A DNA stretch of 64,000 nucleotides. Origin: Stropharia rugosoannulata (Eukaryota > Basidiomycota > Agaricomycetes > Agaricales > Strophariaceae). The DNA is taken from positions 1,612,001 to 1,676,000 of the forward strand of contig JANCIK010000012.1 of assembly GCA_028532985.1 (NCBI GenBank), read 5' to 3'. Of this stretch, positions 43,262-55,800 are shown piece after piece. The notes under the pieces were generated by a model that saw nothing but the letters and a program-made list of their open reading frames with translations, was not told where the DNA came from and searched no databases. A program made the translations under genes and the position numbers. Within the stretch, counting starts at the first letter, position 1, and the number at the start of each line of letters is the position of its first letter.

Positions 43262-44615
43262 ATCAATGATGCAACAGTCAAGGGTACAAATTGTGGCACC
43301 AGATGGTGCAGGGGAAACTGAATCCAGAAGGAGAGCCACCAAAAGGAATGAACAGCAGACATCATTGGGTGGATCATCATCTCACCAGAATCAAGCAAAT
43401 CTGTGCCAATCCTCTCGTATAGTATAGTCAAAACTGCTGGTGTCTGCCAAAGAAAATGAAATTAAAGGAAAAAAACATAGGGGGAGATCACAGAAGAGGA
43501 AGCATGACCAGGATGCACAAGCTCCTCGCTGGTCTTTGTGGTTTGATGTATCATATCCACGCACTTGCAGCCAGGGAAAAGCTTTGTCAAATAGGCCATC
43601 ACACATGTAGTATGATTGTGTATTGTAGAGGCCGCCAGTGCAACTGGTGGTCTGACAATTTCAAACCATCCCTGCCAGATAAGAATGATATTACTGTTAC
43701 CAGACATTATGATGATAAGTTACTGTGATCAGACATTCCATGATCAGACATTAAGATCAACCACTGGTGTGGCTGTTGGTCTACTTGTATCAACCCATGA
43801 GCTGTTAATTCAAATCAATCTGCAAAACATAGGTCATTGAAGCAAAATTAAAATCAATTAGACTTTGACCTATAGTCAAAGCCTCTACATATATACATTA
43901 CAAAAAATATGGACCTTGACTTCAAGAAGTCAAGGTCCTGCTGCTATATACAATAAGAAATAACCCCTTGACCAAGAGTCAAGAGGTGCTAAATACAATA
44001 CAAATGAAAATGAAATAAAATCCGGAGGCAGGGAGAGGGTGGCCACACAAGAAGGGTGGGAGCAGTTGCTCACCAGCAGGCTTTGGTGTGCTTGCATCCT
44101 CTTCCTCATGGGATGGCTCACCAGCAGCCTCTTGCTTAGCACCACTTGGCCCAGACTCTGCAGGCACCTCAAGTAGGGGGTCTCCCTTACTATCCTCTTC
44201 ACTACAACTGTAAATCAACTCATTTTCTCATAGCATGTCATAATAGTACCACATGATCTTATAGAACAGCATAGTAATACCATACAATCTCATAGCATGT
44301 CATAGTAATTAGGCTAGGCTTATAATGGTGCATAGACACGTAGCACTATATAGTATAATTATAATCATTATATAGCATGTCGTAGTACTCTATAATAGGC
44401 TCTGCATGTTATGCCATAAATACTAATCTAATAACCACTATTGGCAGTTATAGCTTTAGCAGTCTTCAAAGTTTGTAGATCTTGTTATGTCTTTCAGGCT
44501 GTTGAACTGCTATATACTAAGTTAAATAAAGTTTACTGCATGTAGATATAGTGATATCGACATATCATACAAGTTACAATAGTGGCAAGCCAGATTTCAT
44601 GTATGCTAACTTATT
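43262..44615. other. AT-rich non-coding DNA
   Basis: No supported gene is seen. A minus-strand frame at 43979-44218 (MIYSCSEEDSKGDPLLEVPA...) is acidic and could be an exon fragment, but nothing supports it. Inverted TCAAGGTC/GACCTTGA segments lie near 43910-43935. Confidence 0.3.
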
Positions 44616-44705
44616 AAAAAATGTGACCAGCAAGAATTGAACCCCAAGCCTCGAAGGACTCATATAGTATAAGCCTGTAATAAACCACTTAGGCCAAACC
44701 ACCAT
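44616..44705 (-). repeat. tRNA-derived SINE-like sequence
   Basis: On the minus strand an A-box TGGCCTAAGTGG (44685-44696) and a B-box-like GGTTCAATTC (about 44636-44645) are spaced as in a tRNA. A TTTTTT pol III stop follows (44616-44621). The acceptor stem does not close, so it is a tRNA-derived head rather than a functional tRNA. Confidence 0.5.
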
Positions 44706-45486
44706 TTATTTTAAGTAAACTAAAGATAACATATACTGCTATAGCTCAGCTATCTCCGAGGGCTGTGTCATGGCTATTTGTTGCCATGTTGCAGCCATTC
44801 CCTCTTTATCCACTACCACCACCATGCAGAATTCCTCCTCCCTCTCCCCCATAGTGCAACCATCTTAACAATGTTGATGACACCAATGATGCCAATGACA
44901 AGATAACTATGAAGCTGCAGGGAGGAGGGAAAAGGCACGAAAAGGGGTGAAGCATAGGTGAGTAACTTCTGAATCCCCCAATCTGTCCACTGCTGCATTG
45001 CAAAACAACTACCACGAGACTCATGCACCACAAGACACCATATACGACCCCACTGCATCACAGAACAGCCCCTGCCTACCCTGCACTCTTATGAAACAAC
45101 TGTATTGTCCCCAGGGTGACATGACATGGCTGTGACAGGTGACTATGACATTTGCAACATGGATGCAGCTTTGACATGGCCTCAATATATAGCTACTATC
45201 ATGTACTTACATATATAAGTTTAATATTATGCTATTTGTAATAGACATAAAGTGTGAATAAAGTAATAAACAATATTATAGCACTTGATCTACCTGGATG
45301 CAGCTCAAATTTAAGTACTGGTACTGTACTATGTAATTCTACAGAGTGTTATATAATTCTACAAAATGTAGCTGAGTTACTATCAACCTTCTCTCCAAGG
45401 TCCTGCACCTCTGCCCGCACCTCTGTCAGCTCCTGAATGGCCTCCGTTGTCATTTGGAGCGTCTTCGACAGCTCTGTGTTCTGTTG
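44706..45486. other. Non-coding, possible 3' end of gene H
   Basis: Minus-strand coiled-coil-like coding (LSKTLQMTTEAIQELTEVRA...) runs on to about 45370 beyond a stop near 45487, probably the tail of gene H. The rest shows no gene. Confidence 0.3.
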
Positions 45487-46346
45487 TTAAAGGCCCTCCA
45501 GTTGGCCAGCAGTGTTGTCAAATGCATGCTCCACATTGCAAGTGAGTGCCTGCATCTCCTCCAATGTCATGGCAAGGATGTTGCCATCATTTTCCAGGTC
45601 TGCAAAGATTTTCTTTTGGTCTTTGTCGACATACCTGTTGAGGTGGTGGGCCCAGGGTGAGACCTTGTCATTTAGCATCATGGCACCAGGTGTCTTCAAA
45701 CACGGCTTCTTGTACATGTGTTGACATGTACTACAAGCACAGACAGGGTTGACATGCATTTCCTCCTTGTGCTCTGGCAACTCGACAAGGCATTCTGTCC
45801 CCCTGTTGATGCAAGACCAACAGGGGGTCTTCGTCAGGTAGCAGCCAGCTGGGAGTCAGGACTTTGCACTGGTTGACTTGGCATGTGCCTTTCCCTTCCC
45901 CTTCACTGCTGGTTTCACATCTGAGTCAGTCTTGTCTTTGCTCTTCTGCACTGTCTGCATCGCCTTCCACCTTGCCTCAGGCTTGCTTTGTACACCCATC
46001 CCCCTGACTGCCTTGTGCTGCATCTGTGGCTCTTTATTGTCTTCCTCCTTGTTGTCCTTGCTCTCTTTGTCCTTGCTGTCCATAACATACTTGCAGGACT
46101 TTGCAACTGCCCTGTGCTTTGATGGGCCTGCCACTGGTGGCTTGGCGACTGGCCCTTGTGCTCCCTTGATAACAACATGCTTGGCAACATTCTTTTTTGT
46201 TGCCAGCGCCTGAACCACCAGCGTCTCCACAATCTTGACTTCACTGTCCTCCTGTCTTGCCTTTGCCCTCTTGATTTTGGGCACCTTCGATGGTGGCACT
46301 GCAATCACAACTTCAGTTATGTCCTTGAAGGCAGCTGGATGCGCGC
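45487..46346 (-). pseudogene. Gene H, 3' part (after copy B insertion)
   Basis: Immediately beyond the GCGC target duplication the frame reads HPAAFKDITEVVIAVPPSK, then a Lys-rich region (KIKRAKARQEDSE, KDKESKDNKEEDNKE) to a TGA at 45856. A cysteine cluster (CWSCINRGTEC...CACSTCQHMYKKPC, 45824-45700) and a helical tail follow. Cys cluster plus coiled coil is a recurrent architecture in transposon-rich regions of agaricomycetes. The frame is continuous with 58950-59187 once copy B and one GCGC are removed. Probably dead. Confidence 0.55.
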
Positions 46347-47312
46347 TGTGAGATGCGTAGTTGGGTAGGACTGGTCTGAAAAGCCTGTCTCTATAGTTCA
46401 CAATGTGCAAAGGCAACATGTGTACAACAATAGCATGTTGAAAAGGTTTTACTTGTTTTTACAACAAGGAGCTTCCGGTGTAAGAGGTTTAAACAACAGT
46501 TTCCGATGTGAACTGATATGATGTGTGTAGATAGAATTTAACCCTGAGGGAAGCTGGAGAAGTACAGAGATATTCTACTCCTTAAATACCCGTCTGGTTG
46601 CCATGCCCAGATTGTACCTTATACATCCACGAAGATCCGACCGCCTGTGCTGACTTTATCTCGTCGGAAACCATGCTGCACTACAGCATGCTTCATATCT
46701 TGGCCACAAATTTCCTTATCTTCAGAAACCAAGCCCAAGCACAAGAAATCTTCCTGTGGCCAGATCATCTCCATGTTCACCCCTAAACATACATCTCCTC
46801 CAACCCTCTTTCCACACCTATGTCCCTTGTGTTTGTGTCGAGATTCTTCTGCTTTCTGCTACCACACACCTGTATGTCATCGGAAACCCCTGCATATCAT
46901 CGGAATCTGTCACCATATTTGTCCCAGGTCGTATGTATGAGTATTTCCATGTGATTGACTCCCTTGTGGGTCCATAGTTACATCAGATTGTTAATAATGA
47001 TCTGATGTTGTTGGCATCAGAAGTCCAATATTGCTCTGATGCTGTTATCTTTCTTGATCTGCCATTGAGTTGTAATAACATCTTGAGTCTTCCTTGTGCT
47101 TGTCTTCTTGTTTCATCATGTACATGTTTCATATCTTCGAATAAACTTGCATCTTCATATCTCAGTCTTCATATTTTGTGCTTCTTCTTGTTCTTTCAGT
47201 TTCTGATCATAGTTTCTGATTGTTAGGGCAGATATGTCGCTTCTTGTGTATCTATGTTCTAAACCTTATGGTTTTTCTTGTTTTCATGAGGGGCCAGCCC
47301 CAGCCCCTCATA
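46347..47312 (-). repeat. 3' LTR of element 2 copy B
   Basis: Read on the minus strand it begins TATGAGGGG right after the purine tract. The outer part (46596-47312) is almost identical to 58244-58949. The inner part (46347-46595) differs noticeably from the 5' LTR, which instead resembles copy A there. Several TCGGAAA/TTTCCGA sites are present. Confidence 0.85.
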
Positions 47313-47351
47313 TCTCCCCCCAACTTTTAAAATACCACCCTCCTGGGTGGT
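47313..47351 (-). promoter_or_regulatory. AGGA-loop hairpin and polypurine tract of copy B
   Basis: On the pol-sense (minus) strand ACCACCC-AGGA-GGGTGGT (47351-47334) forms a perfect 7-bp stem. An A/T spacer and GGGGGGAGA abutting the 3' LTR follow. Loop and layout match element 1, while the stem sequence differs completely. Confidence 0.7.
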
Positions 47352-47398
47352 CGGAAATCTATAAATTTCAGCCAAAGGCATTGCCATCATCAAGCACC

Positions 47399-48142
47399 AT
47401 GGACCCTGCAGCAGAAAGAATATTCTGCTCGCTCTGTTTTGCTCCAGGAAACCGAAGCCATGCATTCGTGGTACCAACGACCATGCATGAATTTGCATTG
47501 ACTATCCGTCACCAACATGAAATCCTGTGCCTTGCCATCTACAAGGACATCCGCACTTGCAGCATACAAGAACTGAACATAATCGACCATGCACAAGTGG
47601 AGGTGTATGTTCATGATCACTTTGATCACATGGTAAGCCCTCGAACTGGTTCACAGCTAGCCTTGCTAAAGATAGCGCAGCGTTTATTGCTATGCTCTCA
47701 TGTCAACATGTGGCTGTTGAATGAGTGCGAAATTGAGTGTATGATTCCACCTGAATGCTGCTACCTAAGCACAAGTGCCAGGCATTTACTGGAGATGTTT
47801 CCGATGGAGGACCATGAAGGGTTTGAGTATTGGTCGACCATATTGCAGTTCATGGTGCTATATGCTGAAGACACTGCCGATGCAATCAAAGAAAACCAAG
47901 TCGACTTCAAAGAATTTAATGAACTGGACAGCAACAGTCGGTGGTGGATACAGTTTTCAAACCGCATCAAAGCCAAAGACCCCCTTGAAGAACACCTGCC
48001 TGCATTCAGGCCAGCTGCGACACCTGAAGACACATCAGATATTGAAGAAATCCCAGTGGCAATCTTTCATCTCCAAACGGCCGTGCCCTCCCAACGTCCA
48101 CATGGCAGATTCCGAACATTGGTGCAAGAGATGGATATATAA
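47399..48142 (+). CDS. Element 2 antisense gene B1 (247 aa), unknown
   Basis: A single open frame starts at the ATG 87 bp inside the 3' LTR boundary, so its promoter probably lies in that LTR. The N-terminus has CSLCFAPGNRSHAFVV, a possible zinc-binding pair. The rest is helical (FALTIRHQHEILCLAIYKDI; LLLCSHVNMWLLNECEIECM) with an acidic stretch (PEDTSDIEEIP). It opposes pol. No family recognised and no stops, unlike pol of the same copy. Confidence 0.6.
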   Translation: MDPAAERIFCSLCFAPGNRSHAFVVPTTMHEFALTIRHQHEILCLAIYKDIRTCSIQELNIIDHAQVEVYVHDHFDHMVSPRTGSQLALLKIAQRLLLCSHVNMWLLNECEIECMIPPECCYLSTSARHLLEMFPMEDHEGFEYWSTILQFMVLYAEDTADAIKENQVDFKEFNELDSNSRWWIQFSNRIKAKDPLEEHLPAFRPAATPEDTSDIEEIPVAIFHLQTAVPSQRPHGRFRTLVQEMDI

Positions 48143-48180
48143 AGCATAGAGCACAAGTAGATAGTTCCATAGCACCTGCA

Positions 48181-48669
48181 ATGCAAGCACCTTTACGTCT
48201 ATATCTTCAATCATTAGTGCTTGAGTTGCCCACCGATCTAAACGATTTCCGATTGCGATTTCCGATCCCATATGTCTTCAAACATTGCCTTGATCCCTTC
48301 GTCGAAGCCCTAGAATACGAATACACACGAATACTCCAGCTTGACACAATCAACTTGCAGCCTGTCATAACCGATCTCCGGTCCTTCTTGTTCCTAGGAC
48401 AAACCATAGCAGTAAGCAACTGCTTCAGGTGACGTGCCGCCCTAACACAATCATAGTATATAGCATGGCGTGGTCACCAGCATGTAGCCATACATCTATC
48501 GCCTAGCAAGCAAATCACCATGGTCGAATTGAGGGTGCTAATGCGTATGCGATACATGACAATGACTTTTGGATACACCGGGCACGAGATTCCCGAAATC
48601 AAAGAGTGTATGGATGATGTTTTCTTCCAGTATCAACAGGCATGTGTGTGCAGAGTAGGCGACCCATAA
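48181..48669 (+). CDS. Element 2 antisense gene B2 (129 aa), unknown
   Basis: Two exons (48181-48411, 48511-48669) join in phase, intron 99 nt with GTAAGC...GCAAG. It starts MQAPLRLYLQSLVLELPTDL. Exon 2 reads ITMVELRVLMRMRYMTMTF and ends CVCRVGDP. It is small and helical. It occupies the place of antisense gene 3 in element 1, and both start MQ, but no real similarity can be claimed. Confidence 0.5.
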
Positions 48670-48812
48670 CCAGCAACCAGCTGTCGGAAATTAGCTAGAT
48701 AATCTCCAGACAAGTGACATGTACCCATGCATCCAGATCATCCAATGCCAAGTAGCCCAGCGCCTGAAAACTGTATAAAAGGAAAGGCAACTAGTCTGTC
48801 CAAACACCAGAA

Positions 48813-49323
48813 ATGAGCACCACCACTCGATTCACCGCATTATTGACCACAGCTGTGAAGAATCCAGCGGACATCATGCAGGTCCTAGAGCATGCCATTC
48901 GGCCCACCATAGACCAATTGTTATCCGATCAAATGCTACCTCGTTCTGCAGCAGACACAATGGAAACACATCGGACACTTGCCGCCCTATGCCATTATGT
49001 TGTAAGTAGTCCCACTTGACCTGTTGAAATCAAACCCAATTGACAATCCATATTCTGCACAGAATGACCATTTTGAAGATCACATATCCGCGAAACAATT
49101 CCGACCCCGGTCATCGTGGACATTACTCTTGCTTCGCCGGATCATGAGCGAATACGGAGCCGTTCTTGTAGACAGCGAGCAGGATAAGGCATTAAGCCTG
49201 CTCAAAGCAGCTGAGAAGCAGTCGCAAGGTTTCCGCCACTGCTACTTGTGCGAGACTGACTTCACCATAGATGGAGTAGAGAGATGGAGGGACTGGATTG
49301 AGAGACAAGCCAATCAGCCGTAG
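48813..49323 (+). CDS. Element 2 antisense gene B3 (149 aa), unknown
   Basis: Exons 48813-49001 and 49063-49323 flank a 61-nt intron (GTAAGT...CACAG) and stay in phase. It begins MSTTTRFTALLTTAVKNPAD and carries a C-terminal CYLCETDF, a single CxxC. It is helical. A TATA-like TATAAAAGG lies at 48774-48782, about 35 bp before the ATG. No family recognised. Confidence 0.55.
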
Positions 49324-49944
49324 ATACACTGCTCATAGATGTAAACCCATTATAATAGATTTCCGCACACAATTTTGACGCTGTCATATGATGCCGAAAA
49401 GGGCCGAATGAAAATGAAAGATGCCGAAGTAAGACTGAACATGCCGCCCAGCTTACACATGCGCCATCACAGCCGAAAATGCCAGTTGAAAACTCTGCGG
49501 CAGCCCAGAGCATTGCCGCAACAACAACCCGACAGCAGACCAAAGAGGTATCGCCATTTCCTAAACTTGCAGCACGGCATGTCACCATAAACCCGGCACC
49601 ATCACGCCGTCATACTTGATTAGGCAACGCTGCTTTCCAGAACAAGAGCCACGGTGATTTCCGACCTAAAAATAGAAAATCCGAACAAGATTCGCGTCGA
49701 AGTTATCACAGTTCCAGTAAAGGCAGCCCAATTGTCCAACATACAGGACCGAGTCATAGAGAAGAATCCACAGCATTCTATCAGTTTCTTCATAGTGCCA
49801 TCTGCTCATGACGCCGTACCCAATCCAAGCTAGCCGATATCCGAAAACGTGCAGAACCACAGTCCTAGAAGAATATAAAAGCCCTCCCATTCCACTCATA
49901 CTTTCACCATTCTTTCCTTCCCTCCTCTATCTCCCTTCCCAATA
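49324..49944. other. Intergenic between B3 and B4
   Basis: No supported gene is seen. TTTCCGA-type motifs recur near 49651, and AATATAAAAGC at 49872-49882 is a plausible TATA box for B4. Confidence 0.35.
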
Positions 49945-50940
49945 ATGCCTCCTCGTCGTACCGCTCGTCCTGCATCTACATACGAAGTCAACATGTGCTG
50001 GGCCGCCCCTCAAATCCTTGGTCTTGCCGAAGGATGGTACGAATACGAGCAAGTAAGTAGCCATGGAGTAATGAATGTCTGTTTTATTAACCATTGATCC
50101 AGATATGTTCTTGGTGCAAAAATCACCCCGGTTACATGTGTACCTTGCGCTACACACCTCGCTGGAGCAGGGCGTGTACCAACTGCAAGGTTGACAAAAA
50201 GAATTGCAGCAATAATACTGCCGAATGTGTAAGCTTCTGGTAATTGTTTTCAGTCGTTTTTCATGCTGATAACTTCATCTGTAATTTAGAAACAACACCC
50301 GGGCGACTTCTTGACTCGCGCCCTAGCTGGTAGCAACTTCTCATACGACCGACGGTTCCGTACCGTCCACCCAGATCCCGAAGAAGAAAGTGATGACAAG
50401 AGCGACAGCAACCAGGACGATGATGACGAGGAAGTAGACGAACTTGAGGAAAATGACGAGGCCAACACAGCAGCCCTCCATGATGCGCCCACAAGCCCTA
50501 TGTGCATTGAAGATGACGGCCCTCTTCCCTATTATGACGCTATGCACGCTTTCGAGTACACAGATTCCATCGTCGCGAATCAAAAGGATGTTGGCAAAGG
50601 AACCTCAGGTAAGTAATTGCAATTTCCTATCATCAACAGATTTCGGCAACCGTATTGTACAGGTATTATGCGTTCAAGCCCCAGCACAAGTACTAGCGGT
50701 CCTGTCGAAGGTTTACCATCGTATGCACCATATACACAGTTGGTGCGAGATTTCCGCAAATGGCAAACGACTGCCAACCCGACAAATGGGCTTGAAGAGC
50801 TGGACGACCTCTGCAACAGGAACTTGCAACATTATTCCGATATGGAAAATTGACTTCGCGATCTGGTGGAATTATTGATGGAGCGCATTGAGGAGATCTG
50901 TAGAATGTCCGGGGAAGTCAAAAGGTTCTGCAGGAAGTAA
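49945..50940 (+). pseudogene. Element 2 antisense gene B4: Cys-rich acidic protein, late stop
   Basis: Four exons (49945-50052, 50103-50228, 50290-50608, 50663 on) stay in phase. Exon 2 encodes a cysteine cluster (CSWCKNHPGYMCTL...CTNCKVDKKNC) like a small zinc domain. Exon 3 is strongly acidic (EEESDDKSDSNQDDDDEEVD). A TGA at 50851 ends the frame at 247 aa, but the same frame stays open for 28 more codons (LRDLVELLMERIEEICRM...) to TAA at 50938-50940. The TGA is probably a Trp codon changed by G-to-A. It is convergent with pol, like the antisense genes of element 1. Confidence 0.6.
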
Positions 50941-51198
50941 AAGGGATTTTATATGTATTTCTTCTTGTTGTATTTCCTTTCACCCTTTGTCGGAAACCAG
51001 TTGTCATAATATCTTGTAATCAATAAATTGTCTTGGCCATGCATATTTTAGTTTGACAACCATAATTTCATAATCTTGTAAAAACAGAAACATAACCTAA
51101 AAGAAAAAGAGTTTATTTAACAAATGAGAAGAAATGAACTTGAAACTGTTGAAGCTCCAATGAGAAATTTAAGTTGTGTAAGCGTTTTCAGAAACTTG
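50941..51198. other. Gap between converging B4 and pol
   Basis: AT-rich 258-bp stretch with ATCAATAAATTG near 51021, a plausible polyadenylation region for B4. No gene. Confidence 0.35.
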
Positions 51199-52899
51199 TT
51201 ATTCATCATCAGGCGCCACTTGCGAGTCCTCTGGTACCTCTTCGCGTACCATGCCTTCAATTAGATCCTTGGGTTGAGATAATAGTTCCCATGGTATTTC
51301 CAGCGGTTCTCTTGATATATAAGGTATTAGGCGATATGCGGCGAATCCCTTGTAGGATACGGCTCCACTGAGTTCAGCACAGATGTAAGACCCCCCTTTC
51401 GTTCGTCGTAACACCATTAGAGGCCCAAAGTATCGCAGTTTTGTTTTCCGATCAAGTGATTTTTCAACTGGTGAATTTCTGACTAGGACCAAAGTACCTG
51501 GTGCGAAATCTTGTAACATGATGCAATGCTTATTGTATTGCTCAAAATAATGAGCTTGCCTCAGCTGTGCTTGCTCCACTTTGTCCTTGACCCTTTCAAG
51601 ATGTTCCGGTCACTTCTGCAGCATTATAGCTCTTCGCGCTATTAGCTCTTCTTCGGAAATCATATCAACTTGATCGGGAAACATGAAGGTTGCTTCTGTG
51701 ATGTCAAATGGGAATAATGGTTCCACTCTGTGCGCAATATAGTAGGGAGTATAACCTGTTGATTTTTGTACCGTAACATGTTCAGCCCATAAAACAAATC
51801 GGAGAATTAATGGCCATATTGATAAGTCACCTTCACAAGTCTTGACTATTGCTTCCCTAACATCGAGATGTCGTTTTTCAATCAAGCCATTTGCCTGCAA
51901 ATTATATCCCGAAATCCTGATGTGGTAGATTCCATATTTTTCCACCAAATAGTTCACAGCTTTAACCCAAGGTGTACCATTGTCTGTCACGATAATAGCC
52001 ATAGCTCCCCATTGCGACATAACATCCAACAGAAATTCTCCTATAACCGTATGGTTTTCCGACGCTACAGCCAGAGCTTCAGGCATTCCCGAAAGTGAAC
52101 ATCATAGATGAAGACAGAGATGTTTTCCCCCTTTTCCTTTGGGCATAAAGAAGGTATCTGCGTGACTCTTGACAAATAGCGACAATGGACGAGCTACCGT
52201 TGGCAGAATGAGGTTCTTCACCCTTGACTGTCGCTGACATATATCACAAGTCTTCAAGTACCACATAAGATCATTACTGATGTTAGGCCACCAAAAACGC
52301 TTCGTGAGCCTATTCCACACAGTGAAATAAGACTTATGTCCTAAGTTATTGTGTACTTCTTGAAGTATCTGAAGCCTATCTTCTTGTTGTACCACTTGTT
52401 TATGTTCACCATCGTCAGACCTTTTCCATAGCTTTCCGTCCAGTATGAAGAACTGTCTTACTTTCTTGAGGAAGCAGTCGTACTCCTTTCTTGTGCGGAT
52501 CCATGCAGGTCTTTCGGGGTCACCTAGAAATTCTTTGACCTTCTTTAATTCCTCATCCATGTCAGCCCCTCTGTCGGAAACCGGTAACTTAAGCGTTGTA
52601 GTAAATTCCGAACAGTGTGGTACTGATTTGGCTGCCATAAGTACCATAGCCTTGTAAGACAAAGACAATCCTGGTATTTTCTTTTGTACCATGGACATGT
52701 GAGTGAATTTCCGATTGTTATTTTTGTTTAAGACCCAGATTCCGAAGCCACACACCCTGTCAATCCAGTCCTCTACTTCTTCTTCGGAATCTTCTTGAGG
52801 ATCTAATTCTGATCATCTCCTTCTAGACAGACCGTCTGGTGAATGTGATTTTCCAGGAACGTGTTCCAACTTGAAGTCAAACAAAAGTATGGCAGCTAT
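51199..52899 (-). pseudogene. Element 2 copy B integrase
   Basis: Pieces from 52755, 52086 and 51579 encode the zinc domain (HNNLGHKS...CDICQRQ), core (SHADT, IVTDNGTPW, NGLIEKRHLD with Glu intact) and C-terminal domain (PGTLVLVRNSPVEKS...RYFGPLMV), ending in an acidic tail. Stops near 52814, 52102 and 51609 interrupt it. The last replaces a codon consistent with Arg CGA changed to TGA. Complete in length, unlike copy A. Confidence 0.88.
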
Positions 52900-55800
52900 C
52901 TAGCGATTTATCGTGGCATTAGGTTGTATATCGGGGTTGTTTAACATTCCCTTGAGGTAACTCGCATCAGTCCTGACTATCAAGTTTTCCACTCCAACCA
53001 GGTATATCCGATATGCTCTAAGGCTGCGAAATAGGCCATATAACTCGATCTTGGCTTGTGAGTATCTTGATTCTCTTTCGTTCCAAGTTATAGAACCAAA
53101 CCGCGCAGGATGTTCCTTTCTGTCTTCTTTAACCTGAGATAAAATAAAACCCACGGCTATGTTGCTTGAGTCCACCTCCATTATTATCTGTCCTTCGGAT
53201 TCATAGTCCAATGCTGTTAATGCTGGAGACTGAATTAAGAAACACTTTAAACTGTCCATTGCTTCTTGCTCTCTTTGTCCCCATGTGAATTCAACGTCCT
53301 TCTTTGTTAGTTCAGTTAACAGTCTTGAATGCATTGCATAATCTTTTATAAAGATATGCATTACACCCAATGTCCCCAAGAATGAGCGAACTTCTGTCAA
53401 GTTTTCACAAGGTTTCCAATCCCTGATAACTCTGACTTTTGACTCATCAACTGTCCTTCCTTGGATGCTGCACATATGCCCGACAACATTAATTCTTGGT
53501 ACAGCCAAAAAAGATTTTGAGGCATTGAAGGTTCCTCCAGCATGCTGTATCCTTTGAATGATGCAATGTACATTGTTCAAGTGTTCCCAGAAAAATCTTC
53601 TGATACCAGGGTTTTCGGAAATTGTTTCATAGACCCCATTCTCGTCTTGATAATAAGATCGTGGTCCTTTGACCGGTACATCGTCCACAAAAGGTGCCGT
53701 AAATTCAGGAATCTCAGGCTCCAAGATAAATGACACATCTCCCTGCTGCACTTGAACTGAATTTGTAAATCCTTGTGGTAGACAGGTCAATCTAAGGTTT
53801 CCAATAGGTGAAGAGAGTGTAGTATAGTCTCTTGAATCTTGATGAAGAACCCAATGGTCAAATCCTACAAACAGATCAAACATGGCATAGATAGTTCTTC
53901 CACTGAAAGATTCTGCATAAAGTTCTACAACTGGCGGTAGAGCTGAGTCTTTTATGGTTACTGCATTCAACCTTCTCAGGTCATGCACTACCTGTATTGC
54001 TCTGCTTTTCTTTGGCACATATAGGATCCTGGACCGATATGGTGAACTAGAAGGTTCATATACTTTGCTTGCAACTTTATCTTGAAAAATTCTCATGACT
54101 TCTTTAGCAATGCCTGGAGGTATCGGTATTGGTTTTTCCGCCCATGGTTCATGTGGTACAACAGGTATCTTTAGTGGTTCAAAATAGTCTTCTCTGAAGG
54201 CACCTTTCTCCATCTCATTCCATGCAAATCCCATCTCATGTTCTTTAATGATCCATTGAACTAGACGAGCTTCATCCGGTGTCAAGAAGCCATCTTCATT
54301 TATGTTCCAGGCATCCATTCGTTCTTTAGTATAGCGTATTCCTGGTTCAATATGGTCCACTTTAAAAGGTAATGGTTTCATATTAGCCAGAGGATCCGAT
54401 GGAATTCTTCTAATAACATGATATTCTTTGGGAAGTGTAGTTGACACAGGAAACGTCTGTCTTGCCACAGGTTTATATTTCTTCCTGGCTTTTATTATTA
54501 GTGCTCTTTGTTGAAAAGAGTAAGCATAAGTCTTCTGTAAACATTGGCCGATAAATCTGGCCGAAACTTCAAAATTAAAATTAGTAGGGTATATTTCGTG
54601 ATATGATGATCCTCTTTCATCATCTATTCTTGCTGCAAATAAGGGAGTTATAAATCGTCCAAATGATAGTGCTGAAGGAATATCCTTCTTGTGCTGTTCA
54701 TGTCGTCTCTCGTGCACTATATTTAACATGAACATCTTTCCCGACCTTGTTAATTCAGTCGGGATTCTGGAAAATCCGCTGACTCTTTTTTCAGAAACCT
54801 TATTCCTGGGCTGAGTTGGAATAGTAACCACCTTCTGCATGTTGGGGCAAGTCAAAGTGATTTCCTGGTTGCCATTTGTATAATCCCTAGTAGTGCATCC
54901 AGTATACACAAAGAACAGTTGTCCTATCAGAACTTGAAAAGGGGCTTTATCCACGACATGTACTTGAAAATAGAGTTCAAGGCTTCTAATAGTGATTTTA
55001 AAGTTTTCACACATGCCATCTGTTTGCAATAATTCCGTATTGGCAGACTCCATATATATTTTCCTTTCTGGGTTTATATTGTGAGACAGTTTCCTCCATA
55101 TGCGCTTGTCCATTGCCATGATTTCCGATCCTTGGTCCAAAACACATTCCGCCGTGAATTCACCGTTTAGCAACGCAGGTATCACTCTGAGTTTCATAAG
55201 GGGAGAAGCCGTCAAAAGGACTCTATCTGATGGCCCATTTTCCGAAGCAAATTGTAGCACATAAGACCCTTCATTTTCTTCGCCATGAACATAGCTAACT
55301 GTCAGAATTCTCTTTGGTGTAGTTGTTTCCTTGAAATATTTCCGAAGTTCTCCAGAAATAGCCAACAACTCTCTTTGAGAAATAGTAATTTCTGCATCCA
55401 AAGATTTTGATATGACTTTCTTAAGAAGATCCAGATTTTCCGCTCCTGAGGTGAATCTGTACTGGGGTCCTTTAGCCGGTTCAAATCTTACATGTGCTTC
55501 TGGTATTGTCTTTTCCGATTTCCTTTTGGCAATCACAACTTCAGGGACTTTTTCATAAGCAGATGAGTTTTTGCCTGGTCCAGGTTTGTCTTGGGGCGAA
55601 GATCTTGTCTTCAGATAAACCTCACCGATTTCTTCGTCGACTTCTTCGAGTTTACTGGAAGAATTAAACAAGGTTTCAGCTGTAGTACAGGAAAACATCA
55701 TCGTGGTAGCTGGCGACAGGTGAGGGGGTACATCTCGAGCATGTTGCAGTTTGAGGATGTTTTCAATCCTTTCTTTTATTGTTCCAGTTCCATTGATCCA

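Noticed and set aside
46598..47226. Frames repeated at 46598, 58229 and inverted near 27737
   Set aside because: These are LTR sequence of element 2 and show no coding signature.
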